64,000 nucleotides of DNA from Streptomyces sp. WZ.A104 (GCF_002382885.1 NZ_NWVL01000026.1:33684-97683), one strand, 5' to 3'. Counted from the first letter of the stretch, positions 52,141 to 61,358 are shown. Numbers and translations: made by a program. The notes: generated from the letters alone by a model not told the origin.

Positions 52141-53370
52141 GTGGGGTTGGCCGAGGAGCGGCGTGGGCGCGTGGCCGGGAGCGCCGGTGGCCTGAGCCGC
52201 GCCGTGCTCGGGTCCCCGGACGGGGCGGTGACGCCCGGTGGCAGGGGCACCCGGCGGTTCGTCCGGCTGCTGCCCGCGCTCCTGATCGTCGGCGGGCTGC
52301 TGTTCGACTCGTTGGCTCCGCCCAACTTCACCGCCGTTCCCCTGTTCGTGGCGGCGCCGCTGATCGCCGCGCCGTTCTTCTCCCGGTCCCGGACCGTCCG
52401 TACCGGCATCGCCTCGCTCCTGTCCGTCATCGCGATGCGGCTCTCCGACGGGACGTCCACCCAGGTGGTCCCGGTCATCGAGACCATCACCGTGCTGACC
52501 GCCGCGGTGCTCGCCCTCGTCATCAACGGGGTCGTGCGGCGCAGCAACGAGCAGCTGGCCTCGGCACGGGTCATCGCGGAGACCGCGATGCGCGCCGTCC
52601 TGCCGACACCGGCCGAGCGGATCGGCGGGCTCCAGGTGGCCGCGCGGTACGAGGCGGCCCAGGCGGACGAGTTCGTGGGCGGTGACCTGTTCGCCGTCGC
52701 GGACACCCCGTACGGCGTCCGTCTGGTCGTCGGCGACGTGCGCGGCAAGGGGCTGGGTGCCGTCGAGACGGTGGCGGTGATCATCGGGGCGTTCCGGGAG
52801 GCCGCCGAGCAGGAGAGGTCCCTGGAGGGCGTCGCCCAGCGGCTGGAGCGGGCGCTGGCGCGGGAGGGGACGCGTCGGTACGGGCTGGATGCCATGGAGG
52901 GGTTCATCACCGCCGTACTGGCCGAGATCCCGCCCGGTTCGGCCATCGTGCGGCTGGTCAACCGGGGGCATCCCGAGCCGGTCCTGCTGCACGCGGACGG
53001 CGCCCTGGAGGTGCTCGCGCCCTCCGTGCCCGCGCTGCCGCTGGGGATGGACCTGGGGGTGTGGCCGGACCGGTCCGACGAGTGGGCGATGCCCGCCGGC
53101 GCCACCCTCCTCGCCTTCACCGACGGCCTGTCCGAGGCCCGGGACGCGAACGGGGTCTTCTACGATCCCGCGGCCCGGCTGCGCGGCCGGATCTTCCCCG
53201 GTCCCGAGGAGCTGCTGTCGGCGCTCACCGACGACGTACGGCTGCACACCGGGGGGCGGACCACGGACGACATGGCGCTGCTCGCGGTGGGCCGGCCGGC
53301 GGAGGGGCAGCCGGAGCGGCGGACGACGGTGAAGATCGTGGGGCGGGGCGATGACACGGTACGTAACTGA
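52141..53370 (+). CDS. Membrane SpoIIE/PP2C-type phosphatase
   Basis: About 409 residues. Three membrane segments (about 36-56, 60-80, 100-125: LLPALLIVGGLLFDSL, VPLFVAAPLIAAPFF, ITVLTAAVLALVINGV) are followed by a SpoIIE/PP2C domain with FVGGDLFAVADT, RLVVGDVRGKGLGAVE, LVNRGHPEPVLL, LAFTDGLSEARD and TTDDMALLAVGR. The acidic residues in GGDLF, GDVRGKG and TDGLSEARD are the metal-binding set. Substrates of such Streptomyces phosphatases are usually anti-sigma-factor antagonists; none is adjacent. The start is uncertain: GTG 52141 with AGGAG upstream is preferred, with 52114 and later codons possible. Confidence 0.8.
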   Translation: MGLAEERRGRVAGSAGGLSRAVLGSPDGAVTPGGRGTRRFVRLLPALLIVGGLLFDSLAPPNFTAVPLFVAAPLIAAPFFSRSRTVRTGIASLLSVIAMRLSDGTSTQVVPVIETITVLTAAVLALVINGVVRRSNEQLASARVIAETAMRAVLPTPAERIGGLQVAARYEAAQADEFVGGDLFAVADTPYGVRLVVGDVRGKGLGAVETVAVIIGAFREAAEQERSLEGVAQRLERALAREGTRRYGLDAMEGFITAVLAEIPPGSAIVRLVNRGHPEPVLLHADGALEVLAPSVPALPLGMDLGVWPDRSDEWAMPAGATLLAFTDGLSEARDANGVFYDPAARLRGRIFPGPEELLSALTDDVRLHTGGRTTDDMALLAVGRPAEGQPERRTTVKIVGRGDDTVRN

Positions 53371-53580
53371 AGCGCGTCGCTCCGCATAACATTTGACGCA
53401 ACGTCAGAAAGAGGGGTGCGGCTGAGGCGCGGTCAAGTCGCCTGATTTAGCCCACTTCTGCCCTGTAAGTCCCCGTCGAGTTCGTTAATGATTAGCAGGA
53501 ACAGCTTGGAATCGGGACCGTGTGTCTATTAACGTTCGATAACGCAGCGCGGTCGTCCCAGCCGTCGTCAGGACGGCGCC

Positions 53581-53719
53581 GCGCGCGAGCGCCGAATCCC
53601 GCAAGGGAACCGGGGAACCACCTACATGGGGTGAATCGGACGCCTGCGTCTCGTGAGAGACGGAGGGGCCCGTAGGAGACCTTCCTGCTCCGAACCCGTC
53701 AGCTAACCCGGTAGGCGAG
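53581..53719 (+). promoter_or_regulatory. c-di-AMP riboswitch (ydaO/yuaA type)
   Basis: The leader of the M23 peptidase gene has the hallmark blocks of this class: GCGCCGAATCCCGCAAGGG, ACCGGGGAACCA, GGGGTGAATCGG, TAGGAGACCTTCCTGCTC, CCGAACCCGTCAGCTAACCC and GTAGGCGAGAAGGAA. In actinobacteria it is found before cell-wall hydrolase genes and represses them when c-di-AMP is high. The distance to the GTG start (about 25 bases) leaves the ribosome-binding site (AAAGGAG) outside but close. Exact ends are estimated. Confidence 0.9.
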
Positions 53720-53743
53720 AAGGAAGGAAAGGAGTGCGCCCAC

Positions 53744-54778
53744 GTGGCGTCCAACAAGCCTGCCCCTGAGGCCCCGTCACCCTTCAGTGCCGACACCTTC
53801 GGTGGCGCGGAGCGGTCCGTGGGGGAGTGGAATCCCACCGAGGAGTCCATCCGGCCCGTGCGCGGCAGGCACCGCGTAGCCAAGCAGCGTGGTCTGGCCC
53901 GTAGCTCCACCGTCCTCGGGGTCGGCGTCATAGCGGCCGTCGGAGCGGGGGGCATGGCCACCGCTCAGGACAAGGCACCCGTCTCCATCTCTCTTCCCGA
54001 TTCCATCGCGGACAACCTTCCCGACGCCAAGTCCCTTCCCGGCGTCGGGTCCTTCATGTCGGACGACGTGGAGGCCGCCCCGGTCGCCGCGGCAGCGCCG
54101 CTCACCTCCGCGGGGCTCACCAGCGCCGAGGCCGAGCAGGGCGCCACCGACGCGGGCGAGGCCCTGCGCGCCCGGATCCTCCAGCAGGCCGAGCAGCAGC
54201 AGGCCAGCGCGGATGCCGAGGCCAAGGCCGCCGCCGAGAAGGCCGCGGCAGAGAAGGCGGCCGCCGAGGCGAAGAAGCAGCAGGACGAGGCCGAGGCCAA
54301 GGCCGCCGCCGAGAAGAAGGCGGCGGAGGAAGCGGCGAAGAAGAAGGCGGAGGCCGAGCGCCTCGCCAAGCTCGCCGCCAGCTACTCCCTGCCCACCTCC
54401 TCGTACACGGTCACCTCGACCTACGGCCAGTCCGGCGCGCTCTGGTCCTCCGGTCAGCACACCGGCCTCGACCTCGCCGGGGCGACCGGCACGCCGCTCA
54501 AGGCCGTGCACAGCGGCACGATCAAGTCGGCCGGCTGGTCCGGTTCGTACGGCTACCGCACGGTGCTCGAACTGGAGGACGGCACCGAGATCTGGTACGC
54601 CCACCAGTCCTCGATCGACGTCTCGGTCGGCCAGAAGGTCACCACCGGCGACACCATCGGCCGCATGGGCGCGACCGGCAACGTGACCGGTGTCCACCTC
54701 CACCTGGAGGTTCGTACGGCGGGCGGCTCGGCGATGGACCCGATGGCCTGGCTGAACAGCAAGGGCCTCTCCGTCTGA
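53744..54778 (+). CDS. M23 family metallopeptidase
   Basis: A 344-residue secreted or membrane-anchored peptidase. A long basic N-terminus (RGRHRVAKQRGLARSS) precedes a hydrophobic segment (about 57-75). An Ala/Glu/Lys coiled coil follows (about 145-208), then a C-terminal LytM domain (about 215-340) with the zinc ligands in HTGLDLAG (about 239, 243) and HLHLEV (about 319-321). It cleaves peptidoglycan cross-links. Expression is controlled by the c-di-AMP riboswitch directly upstream, as for other Streptomyces wall hydrolases. The GTG start 53744 has an AAAGGAG site. Confidence 0.9.
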   Translation: MASNKPAPEAPSPFSADTFGGAERSVGEWNPTEESIRPVRGRHRVAKQRGLARSSTVLGVGVIAAVGAGGMATAQDKAPVSISLPDSIADNLPDAKSLPGVGSFMSDDVEAAPVAAAAPLTSAGLTSAEAEQGATDAGEALRARILQQAEQQQASADAEAKAAAEKAAAEKAAAEAKKQQDEAEAKAAAEKKAAEEAAKKKAEAERLAKLAASYSLPTSSYTVTSTYGQSGALWSSGQHTGLDLAGATGTPLKAVHSGTIKSAGWSGSYGYRTVLELEDGTEIWYAHQSSIDVSVGQKVTTGDTIGRMGATGNVTGVHLHLEVRTAGGSAMDPMAWLNSKGLSV

Positions 54779-54801
54779 GCCTCCTCCTCACCCCGGAACC
54801 C

Positions 54802-54843
54802 CGGCAGCCCTGACGCACACCCCCCGACGTCAGGGCTGCCGGT
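54802..54843. terminator. Bidirectional terminator overlapping the prsW stop
   Basis: A 15-bp stem (CCGGCAGCCCTGACG and its complement) with a C-rich loop, between the convergent M23 and PrsW genes. The right arm includes the last codons and stop of the PrsW gene. Ends are good to one or two bases. Confidence 0.7.
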
Positions 54844-56314
54844 ACTCGTTTCCGTACCCGGGCCCGTAGGCGTGTGCGTACGCGTAGCCGTGCCCCTGCC
54901 CGGGCCCGTATGCGTAGCCGTGCCCATGCCCGTATCCGGGCGCGTAGCCGTGGCCGTATCCGTGCCCGGGCCCGTAGCCGTGGCCGGGCACGTGTCTGTA
55001 TGCGTACTGCGGGCGGGTCGTCAGGCGGGCGGCCTCGGTGAGGGCCGGTGCCGCGATGTCACGGCGCTGCCAGAGGTGGTGCAGCAGCTCCCGTTCCCGT
55101 GCGGCGAAGCCGGGGCCCGCCGCGCCGTGCCGGGCCCGGCGGCGCAGGCCCGCCAGGGACGTCGCGAACGACTCGTACTCCGCGACCGCGCGGGCCGCCG
55201 CCCGGCCCCGGAGCCGGTCCCGCTGCCAGTGGCGGGCCAGGTCGCGGGCGATGCCGCGGGCCCGCATCGAGGAGAGCGCGTGCGGTTCGGCGGGGGTGAG
55301 CCAGCCCGCCGCCGCGTATGCGGGCAGTTCGGCCGCGAGCGTGCGCAGCTCCCGCTGGCGCGAATGGATCGCCAGCCAGGTCACCAGGCCGAACGCCGGG
55401 ACCATGACGATTCCGTACACCGCGTAGAAGCCGTACGGGCCGAAGGACGCCGAGCCGTTCCACAGGGCGTGCAGGCCCATCGCCAGAAGCAGGCCGAGCA
55501 GCGGCAGGGCGATCCGGCGGACCCGGTGGCGGCGGGCGCTCACGGCCGCGAAGCCGAAGCCGAGGCCGGTGAGGACGGTGAACAGGGGGTGCGCGAACGG
55601 CGACATCACGATCCGTACGAAGAACGTCCCCACCGTCACCGAGGCGAACCCCGAACTGCCCTGGAGCTGGTCCTCGCCGAAGGCGTTGCCCAGATAGAGG
55701 ATGTTCTCGGTGAACGCGAAGCCCGTCGCGGTGAACCCGGCGACCACGATCCCGTCCACCACCCCGCTGAACTCCCGTCTGCGGAACACGAAGATGAGCA
55801 GCACGGCCGCCGCCTTCGCGCTCTCCTCGACGATGGGGGCGATCACCGTCGCCCCCAGGGTGTCGGCGCTCGCCGGGTCGGCCGTCGCGGTGGCTATCCA
55901 GCGTGTCGCGAACGAGTTGGCGATGATCGCGACGAGTGCGGCGGCGCACGCGCCCCAGGCGAAGGAGAAGAGCAGATTCCGCCAGGGGCCGGGCTCGACC
56001 CGGTCCAGCCAGCGGAACGCCGCCATCAGGAGGGGGACCGGGAGCACCGCCAGCCCGAGCCCGACGAGGAAGCCTTCCGGGCCGGTCTGCTCCCGGACCA
56101 GGGCCAGGATCACCAGCCCGCACAGCACGAGCGCCAGGATCACGGCCCCGGCGCGGAACGTCCTGCTGCGCCACACCATGCCGACGTGGCGCGGCCGGTA
56201 TCGCCACTGGCCACGCTCCGGCACGGCGCCCAGCACCTCGTCGAGCCGCTGCTCGTGGAGGACCGGAACGGCCGGCCGCGCCTGCTGATGCTGCACGGAA
56301 GGGTCGGACACCAT
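54830..56314 (-). CDS. PrsW family intramembrane protease with repeat tail
   Basis: A 494-residue membrane protein with about eight spans between residues 53 and 320. The metal-binding motif EESAK (163-167) and the later His-containing segments SPFAHPLFT and GLHALWNG are those of PrsW/RseP-like CPBP-clan proteases, which cleave membrane anti-sigma factors. A cytoplasmic helical region (about 330-440) is followed by a striking tail of about 45 residues made of Gly, Tyr, His, Ala and Pro in repeats such as GHGYGPGHGYGHGYAPGYG. The tail is not part of the usual family. It overlaps a terminator at its end. Confidence 0.85.
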   Translation of the reverse strand: MVSDPSVQHQQARPAVPVLHEQRLDEVLGAVPERGQWRYRPRHVGMVWRSRTFRAGAVILALVLCGLVILALVREQTGPEGFLVGLGLAVLPVPLLMAAFRWLDRVEPGPWRNLLFSFAWGACAAALVAIIANSFATRWIATATADPASADTLGATVIAPIVEESAKAAAVLLIFVFRRREFSGVVDGIVVAGFTATGFAFTENILYLGNAFGEDQLQGSSGFASVTVGTFFVRIVMSPFAHPLFTVLTGLGFGFAAVSARRHRVRRIALPLLGLLLAMGLHALWNGSASFGPYGFYAVYGIVMVPAFGLVTWLAIHSRQRELRTLAAELPAYAAAGWLTPAEPHALSSMRARGIARDLARHWQRDRLRGRAAARAVAEYESFATSLAGLRRRARHGAAGPGFAARERELLHHLWQRRDIAAPALTEAARLTTRPQYAYRHVPGHGYGPGHGYGHGYAPGYGHGHGYAYGPGQGHGYAYAHAYGPGYGNEYRQP

Positions 56315-56397
56315 TCGACCCTAACGAGGGGCACTGACACCCGGCGATGGCGCATCCGGCCAGGACGTGGCCATATGGCCATCGTGGGCGGTGTGCG

Positions 56398-57333
56398 TCA
56401 GATGCGGGCGAACAGCAGGTCGTGGACGACGTGCCCCTTGTCCAGGCCCTGCCCCTCGAAGCGGGTGAGCGGCCGGAACGCCGGGCGCGGGGCGTATCCG
56501 CCGTCCGCCGCGGTGTTCTCGAAGCGGGGGTGCGCGGTGAGCACCTCCAGCATCTGCTCGGCGTACGGCTCCCAGTCCGTCGCGCAGTGGACGATCGCGC
56601 CGGGCTTCAGCCGGGGGGCGACCAGATCCAGGAACGCGGGCTGGATCAGCCGCCGCTTGTGGTGCCGGGCCTTGGGCCACGGGTCGGGGAAGTAGACCCG
56701 CAGGCCGTCGAGGCACTCGGGGGCCAGCATCTCGCGCAGCAGGATGACCGCGTCACCGTTGGCCACCCGTACGTTGGTCGAGCCCGCCTTGTCCGCGAGG
56801 CCCAGCAGGTTGCCCTGGCCCGGGGTGTGGACGTCGACGGCGAGGATGCCGGTGCCCGGGTCGTCGGCCGCCATCTGCGCGGTGGCCTCGCCCATGCCGA
56901 AGCCGATCTCCAGGACGACGGGCAGCCCGTCGAACAGCTCGTCCAGGTCGAGGACGCGCTTGCCGTCGATGTCCAGGCCCCACTTGGGCCACAGCCGCTC
57001 CAGGGCGTCCTGCTGGCCGGTCGTGACCCGGCTTCGGCGCGGCTGGAAGCTGCGGATCCGGCGCTCGTGGTGCGAGCCGGCGGGGTCGGCTGCGGGGCCG
57101 CCGGGGAAGCGGGGCTCCTGGCGGAGCCTGCGCTGCCGCTCGAAGGAGGCCTCCCGCAGCGCGGCCGCTTCGTCGGCGGTCACCCCGTCGGCCGCGGCTT
57201 CGGCCTCGGTGGCTGCCACGTCGGCTGCCGTGGAGCCGGTCGCGGGCGCGGTGACGGCGGGCGCGTGCTCGGGCGTCGCGGCCGTGGCTTCGGCGGGCGC
57301 ACCGGGGGCGGGGTTCAGGGGCTGCTCAGACAC
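56398..57333 (-). CDS. trmB: tRNA (guanine-N7-)-methyltransferase
   Basis: A 311-residue enzyme that makes m7G46 in tRNA. The first 75 residues are an Ala/Thr/Pro-rich extension absent from the core family. The core has RRSRVTTGQQDALERLWP, VLEIGFGMGEATAQMA (SAM-binding motif, about 140), DVHTPGQGNLL, and the signature VYFPDPWPKARHHKRRL (about 215), then HCATDWEPYAEQML and RPLTRFEGQGL. GTG 57333 overlaps the end of the upstream gene by eight bases. An ATG downstream could serve, since the extension is variable. Confidence 0.9.
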   Translation of the reverse strand: MSEQPLNPAPGAPAEATAATPEHAPAVTAPATGSTAADVAATEAEAAADGVTADEAAALREASFERQRRLRQEPRFPGGPAADPAGSHHERRIRSFQPRRSRVTTGQQDALERLWPKWGLDIDGKRVLDLDELFDGLPVVLEIGFGMGEATAQMAADDPGTGILAVDVHTPGQGNLLGLADKAGSTNVRVANGDAVILLREMLAPECLDGLRVYFPDPWPKARHHKRRLIQPAFLDLVAPRLKPGAIVHCATDWEPYAEQMLEVLTAHPRFENTAADGGYAPRPAFRPLTRFEGQGLDKGHVVHDLLFARI

Positions 57334-58582
57334 AATGCCCCGATTCTACGGCGGGCGGCTTCCACCCCGTTTCCCGTGCCCGGCGCAGCGCCCGCCGCGC
57401 GACCTCCCGTCCGATGGGCAGGGACGCCGTCGCCGCCGGTGACGGGGCGTTGAGCACATGGACGGTGTGCGGGGCCTCCCGGATCAGGAAGTCGTCGACC
57501 AGCGTGCCGTCCTTGAGCACCGCCTGGGCCCGGACTCCGGCGGGTGACGGGCGCAGGTCCTCCTCGGTCACCGCGGGCAGCAGCCGCTGGACGGCCCGGG
57601 TGAAGGCGGACCGGGACAGTGAGCGGTGGACCTCGCCCGCCCCGTAGCGCCAGTGTCTGCGGGCGATCTGCCAGGTGCCGGGCCAGCTCAGCGTGGACAG
57701 CAGTTCGCCGGGGCGCACCACGGGCCAGGCATACCCCTCGCGGGCGAGGGCGGGGACGGCGTTCGGGCCGACGTGGACGGAGCCGTCGAAACCGCGGGTG
57801 AGGTGCACGCCGAGGAAGGGGAAGGCCGGGTCGGGCACCGGGTAGACCAGGCCCCGCACCAGCTCGGGGCGGGCCAGCGCGTAGTACTCGCCCCGGAACG
57901 GCACGATCCGCACCCCCGGGTCGTCGCCCGCGAGCCGGGCCACCCGGTCGCAGTGGAGTCCCGCGCAGTTGACCAGGACCCGCGCCCGGACGACCAGGCC
58001 CTCAGCGGTGCGCACCGCGACGCCCCAGGGGCGGCGGTCCATGGCGGTGACCTCCGCGCCGTACCGCACGAGGCCGCCGGCGGCGGTGACCTCGGTCGCG
58101 AAGCGCGCGGCGACGGCGGTGAAGTCGCAGACGCCCGTCGTGCCGACGCGGATCGCCGCGAGGCCCCGCACCTCGGGTTCGTACTCCGCGATCTGCGCCG
58201 GGCCCAGCTCCCGCACGGGCAGTCCGTGTTCGCGGCCGCGCTGGACCAGGCCGTGCAGCCGGGGCAGCTCGGAGCGCTCGGTGGCCACGATCAGCTTGCC
58301 GGTCACCGCGTGCGCGATGCCGTGCTCCGCGCAGAAGTCCGCCAGCTCGGCGGAGCCGCGGAGCGCGTACCGCGCCTTGAGCGAACCGGGGCGGTAGTAG
58401 ATGCCGCTGTGGATCACGCCGCTGTTGCGGCCGGTCTGGTGGCGGGCGGGGCCGCTCTCCTTCTCCAGGACCGTCACCCGGGTGCCCGGAGCGGACCGCG
58501 TGATCGCGTACGCGGTCGACAGACCGACGATCCCGCCGCCGATCACCAGCACATCGCAGTCGTACGCCGCGTGCGTCATCAT
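57326..58582 (-). CDS. lhgO: L-2-hydroxyglutarate oxidase-like flavoprotein
   Basis: A 418-residue FAD-dependent oxidoreductase of the DAO superfamily: CDVLVIGGGIVGLSTAYAI (FAD-binding, about 9-27), VLEKESGPARHQTGRNSGVI, HSGIYYRPGSLKA, CVLVNCAGLHCDRVARLAG-type second FAD motif, FRGEYYAL and a C-terminal NAPSPAATASLPIG. These are the usual LhgO blocks; the enzyme converts L-2-hydroxyglutarate to 2-oxoglutarate with electrons passed to quinone. The start is ATG 58582 (or the adjacent 58579), with GGAGGTGG upstream. It overlaps trmB and is likely cotranscribed. Confidence 0.8.
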   Translation of the reverse strand: MMTHAAYDCDVLVIGGGIVGLSTAYAITRSAPGTRVTVLEKESGPARHQTGRNSGVIHSGIYYRPGSLKARYALRGSAELADFCAEHGIAHAVTGKLIVATERSELPRLHGLVQRGREHGLPVRELGPAQIAEYEPEVRGLAAIRVGTTGVCDFTAVAARFATEVTAAGGLVRYGAEVTAMDRRPWGVAVRTAEGLVVRARVLVNCAGLHCDRVARLAGDDPGVRIVPFRGEYYALARPELVRGLVYPVPDPAFPFLGVHLTRGFDGSVHVGPNAVPALAREGYAWPVVRPGELLSTLSWPGTWQIARRHWRYGAGEVHRSLSRSAFTRAVQRLLPAVTEEDLRPSPAGVRAQAVLKDGTLVDDFLIREAPHTVHVLNAPSPAATASLPIGREVARRALRRARETGWKPPAVESGHCV

Positions 58583-58753
58583 CACGCCACCTCCCACCCC
58601 GATAGTGCACTGACCCACTGACAACGGGCTCAAACCCGTCGTGGGCAGGGCGTGGCGCACACTTCGCCCGGGCCGGTCCCCGGTCGGCATCCCCGCTCGG
58701 CCCCGGGCCGACCTGGGACCGGCCCCGGGCCGATCCGCTCGGTCCCGGGCCGC

Positions 58754-60445
58754 TCAGCCCTGGGCCACCAGCAGCGGTCGGGCCCGCTCCCGCAGCTCGG
58801 CGACGCGGGGCTCGTCCCCGTACGGTTCGAGGCGGTGCAGCAGGTCGCGGACGTACTCCGTGGTGCGGGCCGAGGAGATCCGTCCGGCCACCTCCACCGC
58901 GCGGGTGCCCGCCGCGCAGGCCGCGTCCAGGTTGCCCGACTCCAGCTCGGCGACTGCGGAGACGACGAGCCGCAGTCCGTGGCTGCGGACGAACTCCTCG
59001 GTCGGCCGGGACAGGGCCTGTTCGGTGAAACGGCGGACCTGGCGTGGGGCCTTCAGGTCCCGGTAGCACTCGGCGGCGTCCGCGGCGAACCGGTCGTAGC
59101 CGTAGAAGCCGAGCCAGGAGGGGTCGGAGTCGCCCGTCCTGGACCGTTCCAGCCAGCTCTCGGCGCCCTTGAGCGCGGCCCCCGCGGCCGGTGCGTCGCC
59201 GGCCTTCGCATGGGCGCGGGCCTCCACCAGCCGGAAGAAGCTCATCGTGCGGGCGGTGGCGAGTCCCCGGTTGCGCTCCACGGCGGCCTGCGCGAGGTCG
59301 ACCCCTTCGTCGGCGAAGCCGCGGTAGGTCGCCTGGAGGGACATCGAGGCGAGGACATAGCCGCCGAGCGGGACGTCGGCGGCGGCGCGGGCCAGGCGCA
59401 GGGCCTGGATGTAGTAGCGCTGGGCGGCCTCCTGCTGGCCGGTGTCGAAGGCCATCCACCCGGCGAGGCGCGTCAGCTCGGCGGACGCGCCGAACAGGGC
59501 CCGGCCGACCTCGTCGGTGTACGAGCCGAGGAGCAGCGGCGCCGCGTCGACGCGTAAGCACTCCGGGACCATGGAGGAACGCCAGTCGCCGCCGCCGTAC
59601 TTGGAGTCCCAGCGCCGGGCGTCCTGGGCCGCCTCGCGCAGCTTCGTCACATCGCTGTGGCCGACCCGCAGCGGCGAGGCGTCCGTGGACTCAGGGCCGG
59701 GCTGTACGGGGACTCCAGGCTGCACAGGGCCCCCGGGCTGTACGGGGACTCCCGCCGCTACGGGGAGCCCCGGCTGTACCGGGACTCCCGGTTGCAGGGG
59801 AACTCCCGGCTGTACGGGAACGGAGCCGGGCGCGGCCGGGGCGCTCCCGGTGTGGAGGATGTGTGCGCCCCGGCTGTCGGGAGCGGCCCCAGGCGCGCGG
59901 GAGCCCGGTCCGTGCGGGGCGTCGGGGGCGCCGCCGCGTGCGCCGGGAGCCGTTGCCTGTGCCGCCGTCGGGTCCCGGGCCACCGACGGATCGGCGGGGG
60001 TTATCAGCCAGCGGGAGGCGGGGGTCGCGTACGCGCTCACCGCGAACGAACCGGCCAGCGACTGCCAGATCCCGCCGCCGCCCCGGCGCCCGGCCAGATC
60101 CAGTCGGTACAGCTCGGTCGCCGATCTGACGGCCTCGCCCACGTCCCGGGGGAAGGCGAGGCCGACCTCCGGGGCGGGGTCCGCGTCGGCGAGACCGATC
60201 TCGTGCAGCGGGACCGGCCGGCCGAGTTTGGCCCCGATCGCCGCCGCGATGAGATGCGGCGCCGCGCCCTGCGGCACCATCCCCTTGGCGACCCACCGGG
60301 CCACCGAGGTCTTGTCGTAGCGAAGTGTCAGACCGCGCTGTGCTCCGAGGTCGTTGACCCGCCGGGCGAGCCCGGCGTTACTGATTCCCGCGAGGGCGAG
60401 AACTGTGCCGAGTTTCTCGTTCGGCCCGCGTTGCTCCCTGGACAT
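58754..60445 (-). CDS. Sporulation-associated HTH regulator (ORF1590-like)
   Basis: A 563-residue protein. The N-terminal HTH-like region (NEKLGTVLALAGISNAGLAR ... SVARWVAKGMVPQGAAPHLI) is followed by a linker with imperfect Pro/Gly/Val/Gln repeats (VPVQPGVPLQPGVPVQPG..., about 208-250) and a helical TPR-like C-terminal domain (about 300-560: FDTGQQEAAQRYYIQALRLA). It matches my memory of a conserved Streptomyces family that includes the S. griseus ORF1590 product, required for sporulation and reported to be made in two sizes (about 56 and 49.5 kDa). The length fits the larger form, and an internal Met or GTG could give the smaller. The ligand and DNA target are unknown. Confidence 0.55.
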   Translation of the reverse strand: MSREQRGPNEKLGTVLALAGISNAGLARRVNDLGAQRGLTLRYDKTSVARWVAKGMVPQGAAPHLIAAAIGAKLGRPVPLHEIGLADADPAPEVGLAFPRDVGEAVRSATELYRLDLAGRRGGGGIWQSLAGSFAVSAYATPASRWLITPADPSVARDPTAAQATAPGARGGAPDAPHGPGSRAPGAAPDSRGAHILHTGSAPAAPGSVPVQPGVPLQPGVPVQPGLPVAAGVPVQPGGPVQPGVPVQPGPESTDASPLRVGHSDVTKLREAAQDARRWDSKYGGGDWRSSMVPECLRVDAAPLLLGSYTDEVGRALFGASAELTRLAGWMAFDTGQQEAAQRYYIQALRLARAAADVPLGGYVLASMSLQATYRGFADEGVDLAQAAVERNRGLATARTMSFFRLVEARAHAKAGDAPAAGAALKGAESWLERSRTGDSDPSWLGFYGYDRFAADAAECYRDLKAPRQVRRFTEQALSRPTEEFVRSHGLRLVVSAVAELESGNLDAACAAGTRAVEVAGRISSARTTEYVRDLLHRLEPYGDEPRVAELRERARPLLVAQG

Positions 60446-61358
60446 GCGCCACCCCTCGACACACAGACAGCCGCCGCGTCACCGAGGACGGCGCGCGGCA
60501 TTCGTACCGATGCCTCCCCAGGTTCGAACCCTCGTACTCCGCCTGCACACGCATGTGGCCGAGCCCCGAGGAATATGCCCCCCTGTCGAGAACACCAGTA
60601 AACACAGCGTAGTTCTCCCTATCCCTACCGTTAAGGGGCAGACGTCCGGATGGCGGGATTGTTGTCCGTGCGGGCGGTGCGGGCGGTCGTGGTGGTGGTG
60701 CGCGGGCCGGGGCGCGGCGTGCTCCTGGTGTGTGGCCGTGCGCCCGGCCGTGCGCTCTGGCCCGGCCCGCAGTGGAGCGCTTGGCTGGGGCCTGCGTGGG
60801 TCGGCCCGCTGCACTGGACTCAGTGGGCTGGGGGATACCGCCGCTCCATTCCCCGCGGGCGGCGGACCGGTCCGGGAGGTGAGGCCCACCTCCCGGACTG
60901 TGCGTGAGAGGGGGCGCCGAGGGGGGGGCGGCACGGTATGCGCGCGCGGTGGCGCCTCAGGAGAATGGCCGAATAGCGACGGTCCGGTGAGGGTTTGGCC
61001 AACGATCAGACTATGGCCGGATATCGACGCTGTTTCCGGGCGGCGCCGGCCCGTTCCCTTCTCTTTGGGAGCGTGCCGGGGCGGCGCCGGGGTGCCGCCT
61101 CGCCCGTCGGGTCCGGCGGGTCACAACTCCCGGAACATACGCTTCCGTTGCTGTGCTCGCGGTGAAGGTCGCAGCGAAGTCGCGGTGAGGCGCGGCGAAG
61201 TCGTGACGCGGGCCGTGCCGGGCCTTTGCCAGGGGCGCATGCTCTTCCGGCGTGCGCTGCCCGTACCCCCTCTCGTGCGGCGTTGTCGTGGCAGCATGTC
61301 CGCAGCGGCGTTTCGTTCATGCAGGTGCGCCGTTTGTCCACAGCCTGTGGAGGCGGCG
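60446..61358. other. Gene-free divergent region
   Basis: About 900 bp between the divergent regulator and Asn-synthase-like genes. I found no ORF with convincing codon pattern. The first 200 bp (to about 60,650) are AT-richer, with a TAGTTCTCCCTATCC stretch where the regulator's promoter may lie. The middle is G-rich. A DnaA-box-like site lies at the right end next to the ribosome-binding site. Confidence 0.5.
61334..61352. promoter_or_regulatory. DnaA-box-like sequence and palindrome
   Basis: TTGTCCACA (61334-61342) is identical to the Streptomyces DnaA box consensus and is part of a palindrome TCCACA-GCC-TGTGGA (61338-61352) that covers the ribosome-binding site of the next gene. It may be DnaA-linked regulation, an RNA hairpin limiting translation, or coincidence. 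Confidence 0.35.

Noticed and set aside
60354..61358. N-terminal extension of the Asn-synthase-like frame
   Set aside because: The translated extension is low-complexity and overlaps the regulator gene. ATG 61359 has a good GGAGG site and begins the conserved domain.
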